Source: an uncultured Clostridia bacterium (GTDB taxonomy: Bacteria; Bacillota; Clostridia; Christensenellales; CAG-314). From it: a stretch of 64,000 nucleotides of DNA. The stretch's first letter is position 1, and every line of letters starts with the position of its first letter. The DNA lies in the NCBI GenBank assembly GCA_947053925.1, contig CAMRUG010000007.1:1-64000 (forward strand), given 5' to 3'. The notes below the pieces were generated by a model. It made no database searches. It was not told the DNA's origin and saw only the letters and a list, made by a program, of their open reading frames with translations. The position numbers and the translations under genes were made by a program. Below, piece by piece: positions 14,705 through 22,912 of the stretch.

Positions 14705-14780
14705 TGGTGGGGAGTACAGGGCTCGAACCTGTGACCCCCTGCTTGTAAGGCAGATGCTCTCCCAACTGAGCTAACTCCCC
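14705..14780 (-). tRNA. tRNA-Val (TAC)
   Basis: A 76-nt cloverleaf with encoded CCA. The anticodon loop CTTACAA gives TAC. The D-loop AGCTCAGTTGGGAGAGC and T-loop GGTTCGAGCCC are standard. Its last 25 bp are duplicated at 3548, marking the phage integration site; the gene stays intact after integration. Confidence 0.97.
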
Positions 14781-14783
14781 ATA

Positions 14784-14858
14784 TGGTGACTCCTACGGGA
14801 ATCGAACCCGTGTTACCGCCGTGAAAGGGCGATGTCTTGACCGCTTGACCAAGGAGCC
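14784..14858 (-). tRNA. tRNA-Glu (TTC)
   Basis: A 75-nt cloverleaf with encoded CCA and anticodon loop CTTTCAC (TTC). The acceptor stem GGCTCCT pairs with AGGAGTC with one G-U. It is three bases from tRNA-Val, in one transcript. Confidence 0.97.
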
Positions 14859-14864
14859 GTATTT

Positions 14865-14941
14865 TGGTAGCGGCGGTCGGATTCGAACCAACGACCTGCC
14901 GGGTATGAACCGGCCGCTATAACCATCTAAGCTACGCCGCC
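14865..14941 (-). tRNA. tRNA-Met (CAT), elongator type
   Basis: A 77-nt cloverleaf with CCA and anticodon loop TTCATAC. It opens with a G-U pair and closely resembles the Bacillus elongator tRNA-Met in acceptor and T arms, so I favour elongator over initiator. First gene of the tRNA operon. Confidence 0.93.
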
Positions 14942-15001
14942 ATATTGCTTTCCCAGACATTCGAAGTTCTTGTTCGCCTCTACACTGTCAAAAGCCTAAT
15001 T

Positions 15002-15030
15002 ATCATACCAAAAAAAAATTCTCTTGTCAA
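15002..15030 (-). promoter_or_regulatory. tRNA operon promoter
   Basis: TTGACA (15030-15025), a 17-bp spacer and TATGAT (15007-15002) read towards the Met-Glu-Val tRNA genes. Confidence 0.75.
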
Positions 15031-15360
15031 CAATATTGACGATATTTTCGTTTAAAGTTTTATTTTGCGTTGTTTCGCGCTCGTTATTGTTTATTAAAAG
15101 TTTGTACGGGTAATTAGAATTTGTCAAAGTCGGTCAAAAATAAATTATAAAAATTGATAAATGTAAGTTTGTCTATTTTTTAATTGGGTATTTGAAATAC
15201 GGCAAACGATGCAATCATAATAATCTTTTTTAAGCCGTGTTTAGTATGCAGGAATATCGGACATAAAGCAACTTTATGAATTTAAAGATAAAATGCACAA
15301 TACCATAAAAATCACAAATAACATCTTAAAAATTATGTATAACAAATTTTATATTTAGTA

Positions 15361-15388
15361 TTGACTTTTATTTTTAATTTGGTATACT
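15361..15388 (+). promoter_or_regulatory. Strong promoter without a downstream ORF
   Basis: TTGACT (15361-15366), a 16-bp spacer and TATACT (15383-15388) preceded by TG (extended -10). The next intrinsic terminator lies 80 bp on and no ORF intervenes. Confidence 0.75.
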
Positions 15389-15394
15389 GTTAAA

Positions 15395-15500
15395 GACAAT
15401 TCATCAAATTGTTTAAGTTTTCAATAGCAAAGAATTATTGAAAACAATCTCTCTTCTTCATAATAGGAAAAAGACGACTTGTTCGTCTTTTTCTTTTTAT
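15395..15500 (+). ncRNA. Candidate small RNA of about 105 nt
   Basis: Bounded by a strong promoter and a textbook terminator (10-bp stem 15468-15477 with 15483-15492, then T run). Two more hairpins fold upstream: 15397-15401 with 15407-15411, and a perfect 10-bp stem 15417-15426 with 15436-15445. Between the second hairpin and the terminator lies a CU-rich single strand (CTCTCTTCTTC) that could pair with Shine-Dalgarno sequences, as in several Gram-positive regulatory RNAs. No coding potential is seen. I recognise no known RNA family. Confidence 0.62.
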
Positions 15501-15840
15501 AGAAGTAAACTCATTACAGTGGTTCGGTGCACAAATGGTTTATCTGCGTCGTGTTTTATATTCGGCAAAGCGCTCTCTTGCTAAAACAATAATTGTAAAA
15601 CAGAAAACCCGTAATGTGCCAATAAATGCCAGTTAAAACTGCCGAAAAACTTCTGCTAAAAAATGTAGGTCTACTTATACTAATTCAAAAAAAGTACCGA
15701 TAGCGCTAGTGCAAAGTACCGAAACTGTCAGTAATTATCATAGTATAAAAAACGACGTGCTACCGCCGTTACTTTAAAATATATATTATTTTTAACTTAT
15801 CATATTATTATTCATATTGCTGCACTCAAGTTGCAACACT
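15501..15840. other. Noncoding spacer
   Basis: 340 bp without an ORF having a ribosome site. It contains a short CGATAGCGCTAGTG palindromic stretch near 15697-15711 and AT-rich sequence. Nothing else was recognised. It may be worn-out mobile DNA next to the tRNA integration hotspot. Confidence 0.3.
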
Positions 15841-16041
15841 TTATTTGTTTCTTTCTTCTCTGCCTATCAAGTAATCTATAGAAACATCGAAATAATCCGC
15901 AATCATAATAAGCGTCATATAATCGGCTTCCCTTTGACAGTTTTCGTATCTGCTTATACTGTTTTGGTTCATACCAAGGTCTAACGCCAGTTTTAATTGA
16001 GATATTTTTCTCTGTTTGCGCAATTTTTTTAAGTTTTTCAT
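15841..16041 (-). CDS. Small XRE-family regulator (66 aa)
   Basis: Almost the entire protein is one helix-turn-helix domain: ISQLKLALDLGMNQNSISRY for the recognition region, then the MTLIMIADYFDVSIDYLIG ending typical of XRE regulators. It has no effector domain. The gene is transcribed away from the patatin-like gene, and a perfect 21-bp palindrome overlapping the divergent promoter lies 19 bp upstream, which is probably its operator. No good ribosome site precedes the ATG, so expression may be low or the transcript nearly leaderless. Probable role: autoregulation and repression of the rightward lipase/membrane-protein operon. Confidence 0.85.
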   Translation of the reverse strand: MKNLKKLRKQRKISQLKLALDLGMNQNSISRYENCQREADYMTLIMIADYFDVSIDYLIGREERNK

Positions 16042-16050
16042 AATTATCTG

Positions 16051-16080
16051 TTGACACTAATTATACCATTGTGGTATAAT
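16051..16080 (+). promoter_or_regulatory. Divergent promoter with 21-bp palindromic operator
   Basis: The rightward promoter is TTGACA (16051-16056), 18 bp, TATAAT (16075-16080). The perfect palindrome ATTATACCA-TTG-TGGTATAAT (16060-16080) covers its spacer and -10 and supplies a leftward TATAAT-like -10. Binding of the adjacent XRE protein would block the rightward promoter. Confidence 0.75.
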
Positions 16081-16159
16081 CAAAAATATCCCGATTTGGT
16101 ATATTTTGTGCGTTTGGTAATATTTTTAAACTCAAATTAAACAGGTATATTTGCAAAAG

Positions 16160-17062
16160 ATGAAATTAGGTTTAGTTTATTCCGGCGGATTAGCAAAAGG
16201 CGCGTATCAGGTGGGATTCACAAAAGCATTGACGGAATATATCAGACCGCAGGAAATCAGCGTTGTATCGGGTTCGTCAATAGGAATGACTTGCGCGTAT
16301 TCGCTTTCTGCTGATAAGTTGGATAAATTAGAAAGTATATGGGCGCAGACGGACATCCGTTCGGGCTATTCTACTGTAACAAACCTGATGTTCGGCAATT
16401 TGTTAAATAACAAATTAGATTTGTTAATGGACAAAGACGATAAATTGTTGTTTCCCGTATATTTAAACATTTGCTATCTGCCTTTAAGGGTACAGTATAT
16501 TAAGTTAGAAGGGCAATATTCTGACGGTTGGCGCAAACTTATGCGCGCAGGGTTGGGCTTTCCCGTCTTAACGGGGTTTCCTACCCGCTTTAACAATAAA
16601 TTTACTCTGGACGGCGGTGCGGTAGATAATATTCCGTTGTTTCCGCTTTTGTCCGATGAGCAGTTGGATTTGATAATAGTTATGCATTTTGACGCATATT
16701 ACAACCCGCAAAAAGAGTTTCAAGAAAGCGTTTTGCGTGTGCTGGATTTCGACTTGTCCATAAACAACCGCTTTGTAAAGGAATCTTACGATTTAAGAAA
16801 AGCGTCAATACAAAAAATGCTAAATAGCGGCTATGAGTACGGCAAAAACGTATGTAAAAAGTTGTTTGCAAGCGGAACGTCCTGCGCGGACAAAATATAC
16901 AAAAACGGATTGGAAATAATGTCGCAAGAAAAGGAATTTCGCGAACACAGTCCTACCGTTGACGTATTGTTTTCCGCTTTAAACAAGGTCGGTAAATTAT
17001 TCAGAAACGATGCCAAATGCGTTAAAAAATACGATGAATTGGTATGTCCTAAGGAGAAATAA
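16160..17062 (+). CDS. Patatin-like phospholipase
   Basis: 300 aa, starting MKLGLVYSGGLAKGAYQVG. The oxyanion-hole motif GGLAKG (near residue 9), nucleophile motif GSSIG (Ser40) and catalytic DGG (Asp151) are all present, so this should be an active lipid acyl hydrolase of the patatin family. There is no signal peptide, so it is cytoplasmic or membrane-peripheral. An in-frame TTG at 16151 has a slightly better spaced AGG and may be the true start. It is controlled by an XRE-bound promoter and followed three bases later by a zinc-ribbon membrane protein. Possible roles are lipid turnover or a defence effector; no cyclase is nearby. Confidence 0.85.
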   Translation: MKLGLVYSGGLAKGAYQVGFTKALTEYIRPQEISVVSGSSIGMTCAYSLSADKLDKLESIWAQTDIRSGYSTVTNLMFGNLLNNKLDLLMDKDDKLLFPVYLNICYLPLRVQYIKLEGQYSDGWRKLMRAGLGFPVLTGFPTRFNNKFTLDGGAVDNIPLFPLLSDEQLDLIIVMHFDAYYNPQKEFQESVLRVLDFDLSINNRFVKESYDLRKASIQKMLNSGYEYGKNVCKKLFASGTSCADKIYKNGLEIMSQEKEFREHSPTVDVLFSALNKVGKLFRNDAKCVKKYDELVCPKEK

Positions 17063-17064
17063 TT

Positions 17065-17781
17065 GTGAAAGTTTGTCCTAAATGTAAAAATAAAGTTTCA
17101 AACTTACAAGACAAGTGTCCTGTGTGCGGAGCAGAAGTCAACGGCAATACAGACGAACCGCAAATCAACTCTTTAGGCAAAGTTAAAGATATAGTAAAAA
17201 ACGATTACAAATTGACAAGTTGGAATATTGCTTTTATCGTAATACTCAATGTAATAATCGTACTTATTGCTTTAAACGTATTTAATGTATTCAACGCAAA
17301 CGGTATATGGTGCGATTGGCCAATTGTGAGTTTATTGTCTGTCTACTTTTTGGTGTTAACGTGCTTTTCTAAAAGAATAAACCAATTTGTAACGCGATTG
17401 CGCAATACGGTGTGGTTTGCAAACCTGGCAATGATAATTACAATGTATATACGGTTGATTGTGTACAAACATCTGGACGCGTGGATTTTGGAGTATTTCA
17501 TAACGTCAACCGTAATTTGCTTTGACATTATAATGACGGCGCTGTTCCTTGCGCGTAAATTGCAAATGTTTAACGCATTTGTTTCTTCAATGACAATGAC
17601 GCCGTTTGCAATTTTGGTAATAGTTTATTCGCTTTGTAAAATTATTGCGCAATCAAGCGCCGGCAAAATTATGGTACTAATCAGTTGTCTTATGACTTTG
17701 TGCGTACAAATAAACTTTGCTTGTTTTTACTTTTTTAAATATAAAGACAAGGCGGAAAAAATATTCAAATTGTGGGAATAA
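17065..17781 (+). CDS. Zinc-ribbon membrane protein (238 aa)
   Basis: A GTG start behind AAGGAG, three bases after the lipase stop. The first 22 residues form a zinc ribbon (CPKC and CPVC pairs). After a 30-residue linker come about six membrane helices (from residue 53 to 230), with no large soluble domain. The family is the broad zinc-ribbon plus integral-membrane group of unknown function. Tight spacing with the lipase suggests a shared transcript and a membrane role linked to it. Confidence 0.75.
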   Translation: MKVCPKCKNKVSNLQDKCPVCGAEVNGNTDEPQINSLGKVKDIVKNDYKLTSWNIAFIVILNVIIVLIALNVFNVFNANGIWCDWPIVSLLSVYFLVLTCFSKRINQFVTRLRNTVWFANLAMIITMYIRLIVYKHLDAWILEYFITSTVICFDIIMTALFLARKLQMFNAFVSSMTMTPFAILVIVYSLCKIIAQSSAGKIMVLISCLMTLCVQINFACFYFFKYKDKAEKIFKLWE

Positions 17782-17853
17782 CAATGAGCCAGAATGACAA
17801 GTTTTCAAGGCAACCGACAATGTATTTAAAACAGCGATGTTTTATAAATATAA

Positions 17854-18234
<381 letters not shown>

Positions 18235-18249
18235 AATGCAAATTGAAAA

Positions 18250-18274
18250 GCGCGACTTATAGTCGCGTTTTTTA
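18250..18274 (+). terminator. Terminator after TM2 gene
   Basis: A 7-bp GC-rich stem (18251-18257 with 18261-18267), then TTTTTT. Confidence 0.85.
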
Positions 18275-18470
18275 TATTGCGACAATTTTTCTTTTAAACA
18301 AACAAAATAGGCGTAAAACAAAACGCGGCTTACCGAATAATTATATAACGCGCTTAGGCAATCTTAGTATTTGCAATTACAATGTCATATCTAAGCAATC
18401 AACAAGTTAAGTATATGTGAGTCTATGCGATATTTTTGCTATTTATGTCAGACAAAGCATTATGATAGAC

Positions 18471-18518
18471 ATACTATATATTGTGTTAAAAGCAAAAAAA
18501 TAACACAATATATTGTGT
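18471..18518. promoter_or_regulatory. Two NrdR boxes upstream of nrdD
   Basis: ATACTATATATTGTGT (18471-18486) and ACACAATATATTGTGT (18503-18518, perfect palindrome) are 32 bp apart, three helical turns. Both the sequence and the spacing match the paired NrdR boxes found before ribonucleotide reductase genes, so nrdD is probably repressed by NrdR when dATP is ample. Confidence 0.88.
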
Positions 18519-18526
18519 TTCAGCCC

Positions 18527-18555
18527 TTGACAGCGGCAGTTTACTGTTGTACAAT
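18527..18555 (+). promoter_or_regulatory. nrdD promoter
   Basis: TTGACA (18527-18532), a 17-bp spacer and TACAAT (18550-18555), starting nine bases after the second NrdR box. Confidence 0.8.
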
Positions 18556-18623
18556 AGGTAGGCATCACATATAAAGGCGACTGCTTAAATAAGTTGCTTT
18601 TAATACAATAAAGGAGAAACAAA

Positions 18624-20987
18624 ATGTATCAAGTCAGAAAGAGAAACGGTCAAATTATCGAATTCAATCTTTCCAAAATTTCCAAAGCAATTACCGCTGC
18701 TTTTGAAGCAAAAAACAAACCGTATACGCAAGACGTTATTGATTTGCTTGCTTTGAAAGTTACGTCTGATTTTATGGATAAAGTTCACGACGGAGTAGTA
18801 TCTGTCGAGGATATTCAGGACAGCGTAGAAACGGTGCTTATTCAGGCGGGTTATGCAGAAATTGCCAAGGCGTACATTTTGTACCGTAAAACACACGAAA
18901 ACGTCCGTAACGTAGGCGAAACTATTTTGGACTACAAATCGGTCGTTGACAATTATCTTAAAATTGCCGACTGGCGCGTAAAGGAAAACAGTACCGTTAC
19001 ATATTCTGTCGGCGGACTTATTTTGTCAAACAGCGGTGCGATAACCGCAAATTATTGGCTGAGCGAAATTTACGATGAAGAAATTGCCGAAGCGCACCGC
19101 ACGGCGGCTATTCACCTGCACGACCTTAGTATGTTAACTGGTTACTGTGCAGGTTGGTCTTTAAAACAACTAATTCAAGAAGGACTCGGCGGTGTTACGG
19201 GCAAGATTACTTCCGCTCCGGCAAAGCATCTTGCAACCCTTTGCAACCAAATGGTAAACTTCCTCGGTATCATGCAAAACGAGTGGGCAGGCGCGCAGGC
19301 GTTCAGTTCGTTCGATACTTATCTTGCCCCGTTTGTTAAGGCAGATAACCTTAGTTACGACCAAGTCAAAAAGTGTATCGAATCGTTTGTATACGGAGTA
19401 AACACTCCCAGCCGTTGGGGAACGCAAGCGCCGTTTTCTAATATAACGCTTGACTGGACGGTTCCGAACGACCTTGCGGAATTACATTGCATCATCGGCG
19501 GTAAAGAAGCCGACTTCTGCTACAAAGACTGTAAGAAAGAAATGGATATGGTAAACAAAGCGTTTATCGAAACAATGATTGAAGGCGATTATAACGGACG
19601 CGGTTTCCAATATCCCATTCCAACATATTCTATTACTAAAGATTTTGACTGGAGCGAAACGGAAAACAACAAACTGTTGTTTGAAATGACGGCAAAATAC
19701 GGCACGCCGTATTTCTCAAACTATATAAACAGCGATATGCAACCCAGCGATGTACGCAGTATGTGTTGCAGACTGCGTTTGGATTTGAGAGAATTGCGTA
19801 AAAAGTCGGGCGGTTTCTTCGGCAGCGGCGAAAGTACGGGTTCTGTCGGCGTGGTTACAATCAATATGCCGCGTATCGCGTACTTGTCTGCAAACGAACA
19901 AGAGTTTTATGCCCGTTTAGACAAGTTAATGGATATTTCGGCGCGTTCGCTCAAAATAAAGCGCAATACTATTTCTAAGCTTATGGAAGCGGGACTTTAT
20001 CCTTACACAAAGCGTTATCTCGGCAACTTCGACAATCACTTTTCAACAATCGGACTTGTAGGTATGAACGAAGCGTGTCTAAACGCCAGTTGGCTTGCTT
20101 GCGATATGACGGATGTACGTGCGCAGCAATTCTCTAAGCAAGTACTTAACCATATGCGCGAGAGATTGTCCGACTATCAGGAAAAATACGGCGATTTGTA
20201 CAACCTTGAAGCGACTCCCGCCGAAAGTACGGCATACCGTCTTGCAAAGCACGATATGAAGTTGTATCCCAATATGATTTTTGCAAGCAAAAAAGGCGAA
20301 ACCCCGTATTATACCAACAGTTCGCATTTGCCCGTAAGTTTTACTAGCGATGTGTTCGATGCGCTGGATATTCAGGACGAACTGCAAACACTGTATACTT
20401 CCGGCACGGTATTCCACGCATTTTTGGGCGAGCGTTTGCCTAACTGGAAATCGGCGATGAAACTTGTAAGGACAATAGCCGAAAATTACCGACTTCCTTA
20501 TTACACAATGTCTCCTACATATTCGGTATGTCCCGAACACGGCTATATTAAGGGCGAAGTGTACGAATGTCCTAAGTGCCGCAAATCTACGGAAGTGTAC
20601 AGCCGTATTACAGGATATTACCGTCCTATTAAAAACTGGAACGACGGAAAGATGCAGGAATGGAAGGAGCGTAAGGAATATACGCCTTCAACAAGCGTAT
20701 TGAAAAAGTGCCTTGTCGAGCAATCGGTAGAAGAAGTTAAAGCACCGGTATGCGTAATTAAACCTATGCTTTTTGTTCAAAACAACTGTCCTAACTGTAA
20801 AATGGCGGAACTTATGCTCAGTAAAGCAAATATGGACTTTGAAGAAGTCAACGCTATGGAACAAGCGGAGTTGTCGCGCAAATTCGATATTAAATTAACG
20901 CCGACTTTGATTGTTGCCAACGGAGACAGTTATTCTGTTTACGAAAACGCTTCAAATGTCCGTAAGTATATCGAAAGCAACAAGTAG
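18624..20987 (+). CDS. Anaerobic ribonucleoside-triphosphate reductase fused to a thioredoxin-like domain
   Basis: 787 aa. The ATP-cone (VRKRNGQIIEFNLSKISKAI) lies at the N-terminus, followed by the glycyl-radical barrel, a four-cysteine zinc site (CPEH, CPKC near 637-656) and the radical site RITGYY with Gly664. The family normally ends here. This protein continues with about 75 residues of a thioredoxin/glutaredoxin-like domain whose active site is C722-P-N-C725 and whose cis-Pro lies in KLTPTLIV. The fused domain should supply electrons for ribonucleotide reduction in place of formate. trxB follows nine bases later. The activase NrdG is not in the window. Expression is probably NrdR-controlled. 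Confidence 0.95.
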   Translation: MYQVRKRNGQIIEFNLSKISKAITAAFEAKNKPYTQDVIDLLALKVTSDFMDKVHDGVVSVEDIQDSVETVLIQAGYAEIAKAYILYRKTHENVRNVGETILDYKSVVDNYLKIADWRVKENSTVTYSVGGLILSNSGAITANYWLSEIYDEEIAEAHRTAAIHLHDLSMLTGYCAGWSLKQLIQEGLGGVTGKITSAPAKHLATLCNQMVNFLGIMQNEWAGAQAFSSFDTYLAPFVKADNLSYDQVKKCIESFVYGVNTPSRWGTQAPFSNITLDWTVPNDLAELHCIIGGKEADFCYKDCKKEMDMVNKAFIETMIEGDYNGRGFQYPIPTYSITKDFDWSETENNKLLFEMTAKYGTPYFSNYINSDMQPSDVRSMCCRLRLDLRELRKKSGGFFGSGESTGSVGVVTINMPRIAYLSANEQEFYARLDKLMDISARSLKIKRNTISKLMEAGLYPYTKRYLGNFDNHFSTIGLVGMNEACLNASWLACDMTDVRAQQFSKQVLNHMRERLSDYQEKYGDLYNLEATPAESTAYRLAKHDMKLYPNMIFASKKGETPYYTNSSHLPVSFTSDVFDALDIQDELQTLYTSGTVFHAFLGERLPNWKSAMKLVRTIAENYRLPYYTMSPTYSVCPEHGYIKGEVYECPKCRKSTEVYSRITGYYRPIKNWNDGKMQEWKERKEYTPSTSVLKKCLVEQSVEEVKAPVCVIKPMLFVQNNCPNCKMAELMLSKANMDFEEVNAMEQAELSRKFDIKLTPTLIVANGDSYSVYENASNVRKYIESNK

Positions 20988-20995
20988 GAGAAATA

Positions 20996-21901
20996 ATGTA
21001 CGATATTATTGTAATAGGCGGCGGACCTGCGGGTTTGACCGCCGCGTTATATTCGGCGCGCGCAGGCAAAAAAGTATTGATTTTAGAATCGAATGCTTTC
21101 GGCGGACAGATAGCCACGGCTCCGCGAGTGGAAAACTATCCGTCGATTTCCGAAATCGCCGGCGCGGAACTTGCAAACAATATGTTTGAACAAGCCGTAT
21201 CCCACGGTGTCGAATTTGATATGGGTAATGCAACCGTTACTAAGGCAGAGCAAGGTTTTAACGTCGTTACGGAATACGGTGAGTATCAGGCAAAAGCCGT
21301 AGTGTTGGCAACGGGCGTTTCTCACAAAAAATTAGGAATAGAATCGGAAACAAAATTTGAAGGTAAAGGCGTGTGCTATTGTGCTGTGTGCGACGGGGCA
21401 TTTTACAAGAATAAACCCGTTTGCGTAGTGGGCGACGGTAATTCCGCCGCGCAATATGCTTTGTATTTATCGGATATTTGCAGTAGTGTTACGTTGCTTA
21501 CTTTGTTTGATAAACTTTTCTGCGATAAAGAACTTGCCGACAGAATTGTCGCAAACGACAAAATAGAGTGGGTAAAAAACGTTAATGTCCGCGAAATTAT
21601 CGGAGACGATTGCGTTAAAGGAGTTGCCTATCAAGACAGCGACGGAGCAATAACCTATACGGATTGCGATGCAGTATTTATTGCCATAGGGCAGGAACCT
21701 CATAACGGACAATTTGCAGGGTTGGTAAACCTTGACGAACGCGGATATATTATAGCGGGCGAAGACTGTCTGACTAGTTTAAGCGGCGTATATGCCGCGG
21801 GTGATTGCCGCACAAAAAAAGTACGTCAATGTACCACTGCCGTAGGCGACGGGGCAATAGCAGGTTTTTCTGCCGCTATGTATGTGGACAAATTAAAATA
21901 G
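20996..21901 (+). CDS. Thioredoxin reductase-like flavoprotein
   Basis: 301 aa. The FAD site GGGPAGLTAALYSARAGK is at residues 8-25, the redox pair is C129-A-V-C132 in YCAVCDG, the second dinucleotide motif is VVGDGNSAAQYA, and the FAD-binding end is YAAGDCRTKKVRQ. The HRRxxxRA-type arginines that select NADPH in classic TrxB are absent (the region reads LLTLFDKLFCDKELADRI), so the electron donor may be NADH or ferredoxin. Starting nine bases after nrdD behind GGAG, it almost certainly recharges the thioredoxin-like tail of NrdD. Confidence 0.92.
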   Translation: MYDIIVIGGGPAGLTAALYSARAGKKVLILESNAFGGQIATAPRVENYPSISEIAGAELANNMFEQAVSHGVEFDMGNATVTKAEQGFNVVTEYGEYQAKAVVLATGVSHKKLGIESETKFEGKGVCYCAVCDGAFYKNKPVCVVGDGNSAAQYALYLSDICSSVTLLTLFDKLFCDKELADRIVANDKIEWVKNVNVREIIGDDCVKGVAYQDSDGAITYTDCDAVFIAIGQEPHNGQFAGLVNLDERGYIIAGEDCLTSLSGVYAAGDCRTKKVRQCTTAVGDGAIAGFSAAMYVDKLK

Positions 21902-21956
21902 AAACCGACCTTGCTCAACAACTGGATATTTTTAGTTGTAAATACAGACAATATCA

Positions 21957-21992
21957 AAAAGTGCAATTGATCATAATTGCGCTTTTAAAATA
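21957..21992 (+). terminator. Terminator of nrdD-trxB
   Basis: A 12-bp stem with one G-U (21957-21968 with 21975-21986), then an AT-rich run. Confidence 0.7.
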
Positions 21993-22144
21993 ATTTTTTC
22001 TACAATATTTTTCAGATAGTATATTTCGCACTATATCTGCTACGCACACGAAAGAACACAAACATTTCAAAGAATTTTGTTTTTTAGTTATTTGTTGTAT
22101 ACTGTATAAAAAATAAACTGTAATTGGGCGGAGATAACGGAATT

Positions 22145-22804
22145 ATGATAGATATTAAATCTTGGATGGAAAATTTTACTATCAAGGTTGAACAGACTTT
22201 TAATAATAGGGTATGGTTCATTGGTCTGCAAGGCAGTTATGGCAGAGGCGAAGCAACCGACACGAGCGATATAGACGTTGTTGTTATTCTCGATGAGCTG
22301 AGATTTGACGATTTAAAAGTTTATAGGGAGATGCTCGATACAATGCCGAATAGAAAATTTGTATGCGGCTTTCTTTCGGGCAAAAATGAGTTGTTTAATT
22401 GGGAAACTTCCGATTTATTTCAGTTCTGTTACGACACAACACCTATAAAAGGCTCGCTCGACAGTTTGCTTAAAAAAATTGACATACAATCAATAAAACG
22501 TGCTATAACAACAGGCGCGTGTAATATTTATCACGCTTGCGTACATAACTATATTCACGAACGAAGCGACGATATTCTATATTCGCTCTATAAGTCCGCG
22601 ACGTTCGTTTTGCAGGCGATACATTTTTACGAAACGGGCAAATACATAAAATCGAAAGCTGAATTGCTAAATGCTATAAAACCGACATCCGCCGTTCTCG
22701 AAACCGAACACAAACTCAAAAGCGGTGCGCCCGTTGATTTTGAGCGAATGACAGAACTGTTATTAAGTTGGGCGAAAGGGGTTATATATAGTTATGTAGA
22801 ATGA
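22145..22804 (+). CDS. Nucleotidyltransferase-domain protein
   Basis: The ATG at 22145 (MIDIKSWMENFT) is chosen, 11 bases after CGGAG. The 219-aa protein has the polymerase-beta-like nucleotidyltransferase signature GSYGRGEATDTSDIDVVVI near residues 28-46: the GSxxxG loop and two metal-binding aspartates. A helical C-terminal half (about 120-215) resembles the HEPN-like partner domain found in aminoglycoside adenylyltransferases and MNT proteins. The substrate cannot be told: it might be an antibiotic, a nucleotide or a protein. It is a single gene with its own region upstream and a bidirectional terminator downstream. Confidence 0.82.
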   Translation: MIDIKSWMENFTIKVEQTFNNRVWFIGLQGSYGRGEATDTSDIDVVVILDELRFDDLKVYREMLDTMPNRKFVCGFLSGKNELFNWETSDLFQFCYDTTPIKGSLDSLLKKIDIQSIKRAITTGACNIYHACVHNYIHERSDDILYSLYKSATFVLQAIHFYETGKYIKSKAELLNAIKPTSAVLETEHKLKSGAPVDFERMTELLLSWAKGVIYSYVE

Positions 22805-22842
22805 GCTATTTAAGAGTTGCCTTATGTCTCGGGCAATGAATA

Positions 22843-22868
22843 AGCGAAGAATTTTAAAATTCTTCGCT
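22843..22868. terminator. Bidirectional terminator
   Basis: A perfect 13-bp stem (22843-22855 with 22856-22868) between two convergent genes, with T-rich sequence on the right. Confidence 0.75.
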
Positions 22869-22912
22869 CTTTTATACTCATAAAAAATGTGTTTTTTAGT
22901 TGCATTTGATTT

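Larger units (their letters stand above)
3548..14729. mobile_element. Integrated inovirus-like (filamentous phage) element
   Basis: About 11.2 kb bounded by identical 25-bp repeats that correspond to the CCA-proximal 3' end of tRNA-Val (3548-3572 and 14705-14729). Contents: a tyrosine integrase beside the intact tRNA, an XRE repressor with divergent operators, and a long minus-strand operon of small genes that includes a Zot-like ATPase (hallmark of filamentous phage assembly), two membrane-anchored surface proteins, a hairpin-rich intergenic region and an HUH Rep. No secretin is present, as expected for a host without an outer membrane. There are no tail, capsid or terminase genes. The inovirus identity rests on Zot, Rep and gene order; a major coat gene was not recognised. 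Confidence 0.8.
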
